64,000 nt of DNA from CAVXDY01 sp963760715 (GTDB taxonomy: Bacteria; Actinomycetota; Thermoleophilia; Miltoncostaeales; Miltoncostaeaceae). The DNA lies in contig CAVXDY010000003.1 in NCBI GenBank assembly GCA_963760715.1, positions 124,001 through 188,000 of the forward strand, written 5' to 3'. Shown piece by piece: positions 1-7,918 of the stretch (within the stretch, counting starts at the first letter, position 1; every line of letters begins with the position of its first letter). Position numbers and translations under genes: made by a program. The notes under the pieces were generated by a model. It had not been told where the DNA came from. It was given only the letters and a program-made list of their open reading frames with translations, and made no database searches.

Positions 1-929
1 GCCTCGGCCAGATCGCCGAGGACCGTCCCGGCCGCGTGGAGGTTGAGGTGGTCGATCTCGCGCCCGTTGACGCCGGCCCGCGCCAGCGCGAGCTCCACCG
101 CCCGCGCGATCCCGTCCGCCTCGGGGGCCATGACCCCACCGGCGTCGCTCGTGATCCCGTATCCGAGCAGCACGGCGCGGATCGCGGCGTCGCGGCGGAC
201 GGCCCGGTCCGCGCGCTCCAGCGCGAAGATCGCGCCTCCCTCCGAGATGACCAGGCCGCTCCTCAGGCGGTCGAGCGGGCGACACGCCCGGGCCGGGTCG
301 TCGTGGCCCGCGAGGACCCGCATGTTGGCGAACCCCGCGATGCTCGCCGGCGTGAGGAGCAGGTTGACGGCGCCCGCCAGGACGAGGTCCGCGTCGTCGG
401 CGAGCAGCAGGTGCGACGCCACGACCAGGGTGTGCGCGAACGTCGAGCACGCCGCCGAGGTCGCGAGCACCGGTCCGCGCAGGCCCAGGCGCATCGCCGA
501 GAGGCTCGCCGCCATGCTGGCGGTGCCCGCCGCCGGATAGCGCGCCGAGACGGCCCGCCGGCCGCCGGCGTCGTGCGCCAGCGCGGCGTCGGCGTGGGTC
601 TGCACCGGACCGGCCGCCGTGCCGATCACGACGCCGACACGCTCCGCGGGATACGGATGGGGAGCGGCCTCGGCGAGCGCCGCGGCGCTCAGCGCCACGG
701 CGAGGGTCTGGGCCCGGTCGTAGGCGAGTGCGTCACGGTCCTCGAGGCACGGGGACGCGAACGCCGCCTCGGGCACCTCGCCGCCGATGGTCGCCGGCCC
801 GTCCCCGGTCGCGCCGCGAAGCCGCCGTATTCCCGACACCCCGGCCAGCGACGCGTCCCAGACCTCCTCCGCGCTCGCGCCGTTGGCTCCGGCGGCCGCG
901 ATCCCGACGATGGCGATGTCGATGCTCAC
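1..929 (-). CDS. beta-ketoacyl synthase (second ketosynthase of the operon), C-terminus cut by window edge
   Basis: At least 309 residues can be read; the gene runs off position 1. The N-terminal thiolase-fold half is present with the nucleophile in SAACSTF (Cys161), and near the truncated end NLHAAGT supplies the first catalytic His of the KS family. It therefore looks like a condensing enzyme and not a chain length factor that has lost its Cys. It starts at GTG 929, which overlaps the stop of the preceding ketosynthase by 4 nt (GTGA), so the two are translationally coupled. Family knowledge: such enzymes extend ACP-bound acyl chains with malonyl-ACP by decarboxylative Claisen condensation. 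The pairing with a second KS, an ACP and an acyltransferase points to a dedicated fatty-acyl or polyketide product rather than housekeeping lipid synthesis (inference). Confidence 0.85.
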   Translation of the reverse strand, partial: MSIDIAIVGIAAAGANGASAEEVWDASLAGVSGIRRLRGATGDGPATIGGEVPEAAFASPCLEDRDALAYDRAQTLAVALSAAALAEAAPHPYPAERVGVVIGTAAGPVQTHADAALAHDAGGRRAVSARYPAAGTASMAASLSAMRLGLRGPVLATSAACSTFAHTLVVASHLLLADDADLVLAGAVNLLLTPASIAGFANMRVLAGHDDPARACRPLDRLRSGLVISEGGAIFALERADRAVRRDAAIRAVLLGYGITSDAGGVMAPEADGIARAVELALARAGVNGREIDHLNLHAAGTVLGDLAE

Positions 930-2152
930 GACCCCTCGCCGCGGCGGAGGACCAGAACGCAGTTGACCCCGCCGAACCCGAAGGCGTTCTTGAGACCGAT
1001 GCGGGCCTCGACGGCCCGGGCGAGGTCGGGGACGCAGTTGACGTCGCACTCGGGATCGGGCGTGCGCCGATTCACCGTCGGCGGGGCGACGCCCTCGCGC
1101 ATCGCGAGGATCAGCGCCACGAGCTCGAGCCCGGCGGCCGCGCTCATGCAGTGGCCGAGCACCGACTTCGCCGCGAAGGCGGGGACCCGGCGCTCGCCGA
1201 ACACCGCTCCCAGGGCGGCCGCCTCCTGGGCGTCGCCGAGACGGGTGCTCGTGGCGTGCGCGCTCACCAGGTCCACCCGGGACGCATCGACCCCGGCGGA
1301 CCCGAGCGCCGCGCGCATGCAGGCGGCGCCGTCGTCCGCCGGGTTCACCGTCGAGCCGGAGATCGACGCGGTCTGCCAGCCCCCGGCGATCTCCGCCAGG
1401 ATCGGCACTCCGCGCTCGAGCGCGTGGTCGCGATCCTCGAGCAGCAGGGCCGCGGCGCCCTCCCCGATCACGAACCCGTCGCGGTCGGCGTCGAATGGCC
1501 GGCTGGCGCCCGCCGGATCCGGGTTGCGCGTGAGGACGCGGGCCGCCGAGCACGACGCCGCGAGCATCCGGTCGAGGGTCGAGGCGCACCCGGCGACGGC
1601 CGCGCGCAGGTGACCGAGGCGGATCAGGTTGGCCGCCTGCAGGACGGCGACGGCTCCGCTCGCGCAGGCACCCGACAGGGCGAAGTGGGCTCCGCGAAGC
1701 TCCATCTGCTGGGCCACCAGCCCCGACGCCCCGTTGGGGAGGCCCTGGACGATCGCGAAGGCGTTGACGCCGAGCGGGCCGTCCCGCTCGAGCGCCAGCG
1801 CGGTCCGGCCGAGGCTGGCGAGGGCCACGTCCACCCCGGCCACCACCCCGACCTCGGCGGGGACCGGCGGATGCTCGAGCTCTCCCTGCCTCAGCGCCTG
1901 CCGCGCGGCCGCCACGAGCATCACCGCGGAGGGGTCGGCGACGCGGGCGACCCGCGGATCGACGTGGTCCAGCGGGTCGTATCCGCGCACGTGCGCGGCG
2001 ACCGAGCAGGCCAGGCCGCCGGCGTCGAACCGAAGGTCGCCGGTGACGCCGGAGCGGCCGGCCACGAGGGCCTCCCAGAACCCGGCCACCGAGCTCCCGA
2101 GCGGCGAGACCACCCCGAGCCCGGTCACCACGACCCGCGAGGGGCCGCTCAC
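926..2152 (-). CDS. beta-ketoacyl-ACP synthase II-like (FabF-type) ketosynthase
   Basis: 408 residues, normal for FabF/KAS II. It opens with the family signature VVVTGLGVVSPLG; the active-site Cys is in LSGACASG (Cys163), and the two catalytic His are in VSAHATST and SVLGHCMSAAAG. All three catalytic residues are present. The C-terminal GVNCVLVL block is also typical. The GTG start overlaps the stop of the upstream acyltransferase (GTGA, 4 nt). Its cellular role would be elongation of an ACP-bound chain in the cytosol. It could be the sole or the partner condensing enzyme with the KS that follows it; the sequence does not tell which one primes and which one extends. Confidence 0.92.
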   Translation of the reverse strand: MSGPSRVVVTGLGVVSPLGSSVAGFWEALVAGRSGVTGDLRFDAGGLACSVAAHVRGYDPLDHVDPRVARVADPSAVMLVAAARQALRQGELEHPPVPAEVGVVAGVDVALASLGRTALALERDGPLGVNAFAIVQGLPNGASGLVAQQMELRGAHFALSGACASGAVAVLQAANLIRLGHLRAAVAGCASTLDRMLAASCSAARVLTRNPDPAGASRPFDADRDGFVIGEGAAALLLEDRDHALERGVPILAEIAGGWQTASISGSTVNPADDGAACMRAALGSAGVDASRVDLVSAHATSTRLGDAQEAAALGAVFGERRVPAFAAKSVLGHCMSAAAGLELVALILAMREGVAPPTVNRRTPDPECDVNCVPDLARAVEARIGLKNAFGFGGVNCVLVLRRGEGS

Positions 2153-2733
2153 GTCCGGCCGTCCGTCGGCGGCATCGCCCGCCGCTCCGCGGCGGTGGCG
2201 TTCGCGAGGAACCCGTTCAGCACCTCCACGTCGAAGACCGCGGGCGATCGGGGTGCGCCGGTCACCTGGCGGGGCGGCCCGACGATCTTGAGGGGGATGC
2301 CGCCGAGCCGGTACCAGCGGACCGCGCTCTCGGTGACGAACGAGACGCCGCGGCGGACGCCGAGCTCCAGCGCGAGGCGGACGAGCTCTCCGTAGAGGCC
2401 GACCGTCACCTCGCGCGACCGGGGCCGCCAGGGGCGGGCCACCACCAGCCGGCCCAGGATCATCGTGCCGTCGACGGGGAGGTCGAGCTCGTGCGTCCTG
2501 AGCTGGGCCTCCACGTCGCCGCGATCCCAGGCGACCCGCAGGGTCCCGACCACGCGTCCGCCGGAGACGGCCACCAGGTGCGTCGCACGGGCGTCGAGCT
2601 CGTCGCGCTCGAGGCCCTCGGGCAGGTCGCCGGCCTGCGCCCAGCCCGCGTCGATCACCGCCGCCGCGCGCAACGCGAAGACCTCGCGCCGCTCCTCGGC
2701 GGTCGCGGCGCGGCCGAACCGCAGGTCCGTCAC
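2149..2733 (-). CDS. acyltransferase of the AHL synthase / N-acyl amino acid synthase (FeeM-like) GNAT group
   Basis: 194 residues, beginning at GTG 2733, which overlaps the preceding stop as GTGA. The N-terminal half has the spacing of LuxI/FeeM-type enzymes: an Arg/Phe segment (RREVFALR), a Trp ten residues further on (AGWAQAG), an acidic pair (ERDELDARATHLV), then the TLRV strand and the ILGRLVV strand that precedes the CoA/ACP-binding helix. The C-terminal RWYRLGG is also typical. Family knowledge: these enzymes move an acyl group from acyl-ACP to an amine such as homoserine lactone or an amino acid. An ACP gene sits three genes upstream in the same operon, which fits an ACP-linked donor. 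The acceptor cannot be told from the sequence. An ordinary GNAT acetyltransferase remains possible. Confidence 0.68.
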   Translation of the reverse strand: MTDLRFGRAATAEERREVFALRAAAVIDAGWAQAGDLPEGLERDELDARATHLVAVSGGRVVGTLRVAWDRGDVEAQLRTHELDLPVDGTMILGRLVVARPWRPRSREVTVGLYGELVRLALELGVRRGVSFVTESAVRWYRLGGIPLKIVGPPRQVTGAPRSPAVFDVEVLNGFLANATAAERRAMPPTDGRT

Positions 2734-3500
2734 AGCACGCTCCAGCCGCGGTCCACCACGAGCGACTGGCCGTTGATCCCGCTCGCCAGGCCGCTCGCGA
2801 GGAAGCCCACCACGGCGGCCACCTCGGCCATCGTCGCGTAGCGCCCCCCGGGAGCGCGCGCCTCGAGCTCGGAGAGCCGCTGGGTCATGAGGAGCTGCGC
2901 GGGCGTGTGCGCGCCGTCGTGCAGGCCGGCGGGCACCACGGCGTTGGCGGTGACGTCGCCGCCCGCGCGGCCGAGGTGCTCCGCGAGGTACGGCACCAGG
3001 GCCTCCATCGCGCCCTTGGCCATGCCCACGGCGGCGTAGCCCGTGATGGCCCGGCGGCCGCCGAGGCTCGAGACGGCGATCACGCGTCCGAACCCCGCGT
3101 CCGCGAACCCGGGGGCGAGGCGGCCCGCCAGGTCCAGCAGCGGCCATGCGCTGATCTCGAAGGTGCGGCGCACGCCGCGCAGGTCGAACTCGCCCGGCTG
3201 CCGGAAGACGCCGAGGGCGGCGTTCGAGACGAGGATCGACGGGGCGCCCCACCGCTCCTCGACGATGGCGAGCATCCTGGTGACGTCCCCGTCGTGGGAG
3301 ACGTCGGCCCGCACCGCGAGCGCGGCGCCGCCCGCCTCCGTGATCGCCGCGACTGTCTCGCGAGCCGCGGCCTCGTGCCGGACGTAGTTGACGACCACCC
3401 TCGCCCCGGCCTTCGCGAGGGTCGTCGAGATCACACTGCCGAGCCCCCGCCCTCCACCGGTGACCAGCGCCGTCCGCCCCGAGAGGTTGACAGCGAGCAC
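2730..3500 (-). CDS. SDR oxidoreductase, FabL-like enoyl-ACP reductase
   Basis: 256 residues with a GTG start 15 nt after the ACP stop. The Rossmann motif is TGGGRGLG (residues about 14-21), which favours NADP(H). The catalytic region reads VSSLGG then GYAAVGMAKGA: the Tyr and Lys are separated by six residues (Y-x6-K), the spacing of enoyl-ACP reductases such as FabI/FabL, not the Y-x3-K of FabG ketoreductases. This is why I call it an enoyl reductase rather than FabG; substrate is still inferred. It ends in the operon-typical GTGA overlap with the acyltransferase gene. It would reduce an intermediate held on the operon ACP. Confidence 0.8.
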   Translation of the reverse strand: MLAVNLSGRTALVTGGGRGLGSVISTTLAKAGARVVVNYVRHEAAARETVAAITEAGGAALAVRADVSHDGDVTRMLAIVEERWGAPSILVSNAALGVFRQPGEFDLRGVRRTFEISAWPLLDLAGRLAPGFADAGFGRVIAVSSLGGRRAITGYAAVGMAKGAMEALVPYLAEHLGRAGGDVTANAVVPAGLHDGAHTPAQLLMTQRLSELEARAPGGRYATMAEVAAVVGFLASGLASGINGQSLVVDRGWSVL

Positions 3501-3515
3501 CCGGGGGCTACCGCG

Positions 3516-3776
3516 TCACGCCGCGGGCGTGCCGCGGTGCGCCGTGATGTAGTCGATCGCCTGGCCGAGGCTGGTCAGCTTCATCAGGTCGTCGTCGGGA
3601 ATGTGGAGGTCGAGGCGCCGCTCGACCTCGAGCGCGAAGTCGATGACGGCCATGCTGTCGAGGTCCAGCGCCTCGACCAGGTCGGCGTCCAGGGACAGCC
3701 CGGCGACGTCGTAGCGGGGGAACAGGACGGCGAGCGCATCGCGCAGCACCCGCTCGATCTCGTCTCGGGAATCCAT
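3516..3776 (-). CDS. acyl carrier protein
   Basis: 86 residues, first gene of the operon. The phosphopantetheine attachment site is the Ser in ALDLDSMAVIDFALE (Ser41), with the expected acidic helix II after it and a C-terminal hydrophobic helix. ATG 3776 is preceded at 3784-3789 by TACGAT (minus-strand sense), 8 nt before the start, so this looks like a leaderless promoter and start. The protein is separate from a housekeeping acpP context (no fabD, fabG or rnc beside it), so it is more likely a dedicated carrier for the ketosynthase, reductase and acyltransferase downstream. Confidence 0.9.
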   Translation of the reverse strand: MDSRDEIERVLRDALAVLFPRYDVAGLSLDADLVEALDLDSMAVIDFALEVERRLDLHIPDDDLMKLTSLGQAIDYITAHRGTPAA

Positions 3777-3783
3777 CGCGCCC

Positions 3784-3789
3784 ATCGTA
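3784..3789 (-). promoter_or_regulatory. -10 box (TACGAT) of the ACP-acyltransferase-ketosynthase operon
   Basis: TACGAT on the minus strand matches TANNNT and lies 8 nt before the ATG of the ACP gene, the same arrangement as at many other genes in this window. No convincing -35 is visible, so activator dependence is possible; the small HTH gene just upstream is a candidate regulator (inference). Confidence 0.45.
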
Positions 3790-3858
3790 TTCCAGGTGCC
3801 GCATCCGAACGAAAGACCGTGGATGCCGCGACGGTGCCCGGACCGCCGCGGTAGCGGA

Positions 3859-4236
3859 TCAGGCGCCTCGCGCCGGCCCCGCCTCCCCGGTGGGCAGGAC
3901 GGCGGGCGGCAGCCTCGATCGGTGTCCGAGCTTGCCGGCCCCCCTGACCTCCTTCGCGGCACGGACGAAGGGCTGGGCCAGCTCGTTGCTCGATCCGATG
4001 TCGGAGATCGCCGCGTGCAGGATGACGAGGGCGGCGCGCTGCCAGGTCGTGGTTCGCAGCGTGGCCTGCCTGCGCTCTCCGGCCTTGCGCCGGTCCCGGA
4101 GGGCCAGGACGTCATCCTCGGCGAAGCGGCGGTGCCCGCCGGGCGTCCTCCAGTGGGGCAGCTCGCCGGTGTCCGTCCAGCTCCGGATGGTCGCCTCCGC
4201 GACGCCGAGGACGGCTGCTACCTGAGGAGTGGTCAT
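3859..4236 (-). CDS. small MerR/excisionase-type HTH DNA-binding protein
   Basis: 125 residues. The first about 50 form a MerR-like/HTH_17 domain: a helix-turn-helix (TTPQVAAVLGVAEATIRSW) followed by the wing TPGGHRRF, as in BldC and excisionase-like proteins. The middle (TLRTTTWQRAALVILHAAISDIG) is helical and the last 30 residues are rich in Gly, Pro and Arg with no recognised domain. ATG 4236 is at the start of the conserved HTH. It is on the same strand as, and 82 nt upstream of, the ACP operon, so it may regulate it. No ligand-binding domain is visible. Confidence 0.72.
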   Translation of the reverse strand: MTTPQVAAVLGVAEATIRSWTDTGELPHWRTPGGHRRFAEDDVLALRDRRKAGERRQATLRTTTWQRAALVILHAAISDIGSSNELAQPFVRAAKEVRGAGKLGHRSRLPPAVLPTGEAGPARGA

Positions 4237-4303
4237 GTCAGAGGCGATGGGCGAGGTATCGGCAGGAGCGGCCCTCAGCACAACACCCAGCGGAGGATTC
4301 CCC

Positions 4304-4325
4304 GGCGCCGGCTCGGCGCCGGCTC
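4304..4325. repeat. 11-bp tandem direct repeat, GGCGCCGGCTC x2
   Basis: Two exact head-to-tail copies of GGCGCCGGCTC (4304-4314 and 4315-4325), followed by a further GGC. They lie in the 135-bp gap between the divergent HTH gene and the cyclase gene, just upstream of the TAGAGT box at 4358-4363. One helical turn per copy would suit a regulator site, but GC-rich simple duplication is equally possible. Confidence 0.4.
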
Positions 4326-4371
4326 GGCAAGATCTGGTTGGCGCCGGGCGCACCTCATAGAGTCGCCCGCG

Positions 4372-7300
4372 ATGCCGACCTGCGCGAGCTGCGGCGAGGA
4401 GAACCCCGACCGGGCCCGATTCTGCCTCGGCTGCGGGACCGCGCTGGCGGTCGAGAGCCCGCGTGAGGTGCTCCGGACGGTCACGGTCCTCTTCTGCGAC
4501 CTGGTCGGCTCGACGGCGCTCGGCGAGAGCCTCGATCCGGAGGCCCTGCGCCGGGTGCTGGTGCGCTACTACGAGGTGGTCTCGGCCACGATCCGGCGTC
4601 ACGGAGGCGCCGTCGACAAGTACATCGGCGACGCGGTGGTCGGCGTCTTCGGAGCCGCGGTCGTGCGCGAGGACGACGCCCTGCGCGCCGTTCGCGCCGC
4701 CGCCGAGCTCGGCGACGGGGTCCGGTCGCTGAACGGCGAGCTCCGGAGGGCCTGGGGGGTCGAGCTGGCGATCCGCGTGGGCGTGAACACGGGGCGCGTC
4801 CTGGCGTCGGACGACGGGAAGGCGGTGGGGCCCGTGCTGGGCGACGCGGTGAACGTCGCCGCCCGCCTCGAGGCCGCCGCCGCAGCCGGCGAGGTCCTGC
4901 TCGGGCCCCTCACGTGGCAGCTCGTCCGCTCCGCCGCGACGGCCGAGTCGCTGGGCCCGCTCGCGGTGAAGGGGCGGCGCGACGAGATCGCGGCCTGGCG
5001 GCTCACCGGCCTGCGGACGGGCGCGCCCGTGCCCGCCGGCACGACAACGCCCTTCGTGGGGCGCCGTCGGGAGCTCGCGCGGTTGGGCGAGGTCCTCGAC
5101 GAGTGCGCCCTCCTGCGCACGGCCCGGCTCGTCACGGTGATCGGCGCCGGGGGCATCGGGAAGTCGAGCCTCGCGCGCGAGCTGGCCGCGCGGAGCGGCA
5201 CCCGGCGCATGACCGGCCGCTGCCTGCCCTACGGCGAGGGCATCACACTCTGGCCGATCGCGGAGCTGGTGCGGCAGGCGGCCGGCATCCACGAGACCGA
5301 CACCCTGGAGGACTCCCGGGCCAAGCTCGACCAGCTCGTCTCGCGGGAGCCCGGGTCGGCCCTGCTGGGCCGACGGCTGCTGGCGGCCCTGGGTGAGGCG
5401 GGCGACGGCGGGGCCGTCGAGATGAGCGCGATCGGGTGGGCCGTGCGGCGCCTGCTGGGGTCGCTCGCCCGCGACGCGCCCCTGATCGTCGTGTTCGAGG
5501 ACCTCCACTGGGCCGAGCCGGCGCTCCTGGACCTGATCGTGCAGATCGCCGGCCCGGACCTCGCCGCGCCCGTGCTGCTGCTGGCGGTGGCGCGGCCGGA
5601 GCTGCTCGAGAGTCGCCCCGGATGGGCGGAGCGCGGGCGGATCCTGGAGCTCGGGGCGCTGAGCGACGACGAGGCCGACGCCCTGGCCGAGGCCTCTCCG
5701 GCCGCGGCCGTGCTGGCGGCGCCGGCGCGCGCGGATCTCCTCCGGCGGGCCGCGGGCAACCCCTTCTTCCTCGAGCAGCTCCTCGCGGCGGCCGCGGAGG
5801 ACGGGGCCGAGGGGATCCTCGGCTCGGCGCTTCCGCCGACCGTGGAGGCGCTGCTCACCGACCGGCTCGGGCGCCTGTTCCCCGCGGAGCGGGCCTCCAT
5901 CGAGCGAGGCGCCGTCATCGGAGAGCAGTTCTGGGACCGCGCGGTCGCGGCCCTCGCGACCCCTGCGGAGCAGCCGTCGGTGGGACCGACGCTGGCGACC
6001 CTGGTCACGAAGGACCTGCTGCGGCGGGTGGCGTCAACCCTGCCCGACGCCGAGGCCCTCCGCTTCCGGCACATCCTGATCCGGGACGCCGCCTACGAGG
6101 GGATCCCGAAGTCGGTCCGGGCCGAGCTGCACGAGCGCTTCGCCGGATGGTTCGAGGGCATCCTGGGCAACCGCGTCCCGGAGTACCAGGAGATCCTGGG
6201 CTACCACCTCGAGCGCGCGCACCGTCTGCGGAGGGAGCTCGGCGTGGACGGCGAGGCTCCCGACCCGATCGCGGCGGCGGCGGCCGCCCACCTCGGCGAG
6301 TCGGGCGGGCGGGCCGCCGCGCGCGGGGACATCGGGGCCGCCACCGACCTCCTCGGGCGAGCGGCGGACCTCCTCCCGGAACTCGACGGCCGTCGTGTGG
6401 AGCTCCTCATCGAGCTGGGGGTGCAGCTGCCCGACACCCGGCGCGCGCAGGCGGCGCTGGACGAGGCCGCGCGCGCGGCGGAGGTCGGCGGACACGAGGG
6501 GCTCCGGTGGCGAGCACAGCTCTGCCGGGCCGAGATCGAGCGCCTGGCGAGCCCGGACCCCGACGTCGCCGCGCTGGAGGACCTGACCCGGCGGGCCCTC
6601 GTGCGGCTGGAGCAGCTCGGGGACGACGAGACCCTCGCCTACGCATGGAACGTCTTCGCCGTGCTCCGTGCGTGGTCGAGCCAGTTCGGGGCGGCCGAGG
6701 AGGCGTACGCGCTCGCGCTGTCGAAGCTGGGGGCGGCGAGGAGCCACCCGCTTCGGCGCCGGATGGTCCGGAACCTGATGGCGATCTCGGCCGGAGGGCC
6801 GACGCCCGTTAACCGGGCGCTCGTCCGCTGCGAGGCGCTGCTGCCCGAGCTCGCCGGCGGCTACGGGGAGGCGGTCGCGGAGGCGATCATCGGCTCGCTG
6901 CACGCGTACCGGGGAGAGTTCGCCCTCGGGCGCGAGCTGCTGGGGCGGGCTCGCGCCGGCCTGGAGGGGCTGTCCGATCCCCATTCCGAGTCCTTCTGTG
7001 ACCTCCGCCTCGCGCAGCTCGAGCTCCTTGCCGGGAGGCCGGCGGCGGCGGAGGTCGCCCTGAGACGCTCCCTCGAGATCCTGCGCGCCCTCGGGGAGAC
7101 CTCGATGGGCTCGTGCGACGTCGCCCTCCTGGCGGTGGCCGTGGCCTCCCAGGGGCGCCTGGACGAGGCGGAGGAGCTCGCCCGCAGCGCCGTGGAGATG
7201 AACGCCCCGGGAGACATCGAGGGAGAGGTGCGAGGGCGGATCGCCCTCTCCTTCGCGCTGGCCCTCGCGGGCCGCGACGACGATCCCACCGCCGAGCGGC

Positions 7301-7506
7301 TCGCGCGCGAGGCGGTCGCGATCAGCGAGCCGACCGACATGCTGGAGCTGCGCGCCGACGCCGAGGAGGCCCTCGGCGTCGTCCTCGAGCGGAGCGGTCG
7401 ACGCGCCGCGGCCGACGAGGCCTATGCCGGGGCGCTCGCCCTGTGCGAGACGAAGGGCATCCTGCCCCGTGCGGAGCGCCTTCGCGCCCCGCACGAGGCG
7501 CGCTGA
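4372..7506 (+). CDS. zinc ribbon - class III nucleotidyl cyclase - AAA/STAND ATPase - TPR signalling protein
   Basis: 1044 residues. The order is: an N-terminal zinc ribbon (CASC and CLGC, residues 4-21); a class III cyclase catalytic domain at about 35-200 with FCDLVGS, DKYIGDA and GDAVNVAARLE, so both metal Asp and the transition-state Asn/Arg are kept; an ATPase with Walker A GAGGIGKS and Walker B VVFEDLHWAEP; then a long alpha-helical TPR-like region to the end. No DNA-binding or membrane segment is visible, so it should be a cytosolic protein making or sensing a cyclic nucleotide under control of a STAND ATPase. ATG 4372 follows TAGAGT (4358-4363) by 9 nt, consistent with a leaderless start. 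Substrate (ATP or GTP) is not decided by the sequence. Confidence 0.85.
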   Translation: MPTCASCGEENPDRARFCLGCGTALAVESPREVLRTVTVLFCDLVGSTALGESLDPEALRRVLVRYYEVVSATIRRHGGAVDKYIGDAVVGVFGAAVVREDDALRAVRAAAELGDGVRSLNGELRRAWGVELAIRVGVNTGRVLASDDGKAVGPVLGDAVNVAARLEAAAAAGEVLLGPLTWQLVRSAATAESLGPLAVKGRRDEIAAWRLTGLRTGAPVPAGTTTPFVGRRRELARLGEVLDECALLRTARLVTVIGAGGIGKSSLARELAARSGTRRMTGRCLPYGEGITLWPIAELVRQAAGIHETDTLEDSRAKLDQLVSREPGSALLGRRLLAALGEAGDGGAVEMSAIGWAVRRLLGSLARDAPLIVVFEDLHWAEPALLDLIVQIAGPDLAAPVLLLAVARPELLESRPGWAERGRILELGALSDDEADALAEASPAAAVLAAPARADLLRRAAGNPFFLEQLLAAAAEDGAEGILGSALPPTVEALLTDRLGRLFPAERASIERGAVIGEQFWDRAVAALATPAEQPSVGPTLATLVTKDLLRRVASTLPDAEALRFRHILIRDAAYEGIPKSVRAELHERFAGWFEGILGNRVPEYQEILGYHLERAHRLRRELGVDGEAPDPIAAAAAAHLGESGGRAAARGDIGAATDLLGRAADLLPELDGRRVELLIELGVQLPDTRRAQAALDEAARAAEVGGHEGLRWRAQLCRAEIERLASPDPDVAALEDLTRRALVRLEQLGDDETLAYAWNVFAVLRAWSSQFGAAEEAYALALSKLGAARSHPLRRRMVRNLMAISAGGPTPVNRALVRCEALLPELAGGYGEAVAEAIIGSLHAYRGEFALGRELLGRARAGLEGLSDPHSESFCDLRLAQLELLAGRPAAAEVALRRSLEILRALGETSMGSCDVALLAVAVASQGRLDEAEELARSAVEMNAPGDIEGEVRGRIALSFALALAGRDDDPTAERLAREAVAISEPTDMLELRADAEEALGVVLERSGRRAAADEAYAGALALCETKGILPRAERLRAPHEAR

Positions 7507-7509
7507 GCC

Positions 7510-7905
7510 TCAGCCGAGGACGCCGGCTCCGGCGAGGAGCGTCGCCGCATCCCAGTAGACGCGCTCCTCGCGGATCAGGTCGCCCTCCATCTGACAGACG
7601 CTGACGCCCTCGAGGCAGACCTCCTCGCCGCGGGCGGGGAGGCCCGGCAGGTCGCCCCGGTGCGTGCCCCGGAAGGTCCACTCGACGGTCGTCCAGCCGT
7701 CGCCCGGCACGACCCGCCGGATCTCCAGGCGGCAGTCGGGGACCGCGTCAACGTAGGCCTGCGCGTGCACCGCGATCGCCCGGCGCCCCTCCAGACGCGC
7801 GCCGGGCAGGGCGAACTCGATCCTGACGCCGTCGGGCACGAACGCCTCGGCCACGGACCGGCCGCTGCGATCGTTCCACGCCGCCTCGAGCACGGGGATT
7901 CCCAT
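7510..7905 (-). CDS. SnoaL-like / NTF2-fold protein
   Basis: 131 residues with the pattern of small SnoaL/NTF2-like cone-fold proteins: an N-terminal helix (MGIPVLEAAWNDRSG), VAEAFVPDGVRIEF, then strands VEWTFRGTHRG and GVSVCQMEGDLIREERVYWD. The family includes polyketide cyclases, isomerases and many proteins of unknown activity; no activity can be assigned. It is 13 nt downstream of the nitroreductase-like gene and converges on the cyclase gene (3 nt between stop codons). Confidence 0.75.
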   Translation of the reverse strand: MGIPVLEAAWNDRSGRSVAEAFVPDGVRIEFALPGARLEGRRAIAVHAQAYVDAVPDCRLEIRRVVPGDGWTTVEWTFRGTHRGDLPGLPARGEEVCLEGVSVCQMEGDLIREERVYWDAATLLAGAGVLG

Positions 7906-7918
7906 GACCCGCCTCCCC

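Noticed and set aside
3859..5508. Long minus-strand frame including the HTH gene
   Set aside because: Only the first 125 codons before 4236 form a protein; upstream it is antisense to the cyclase domain of the 4372 gene.
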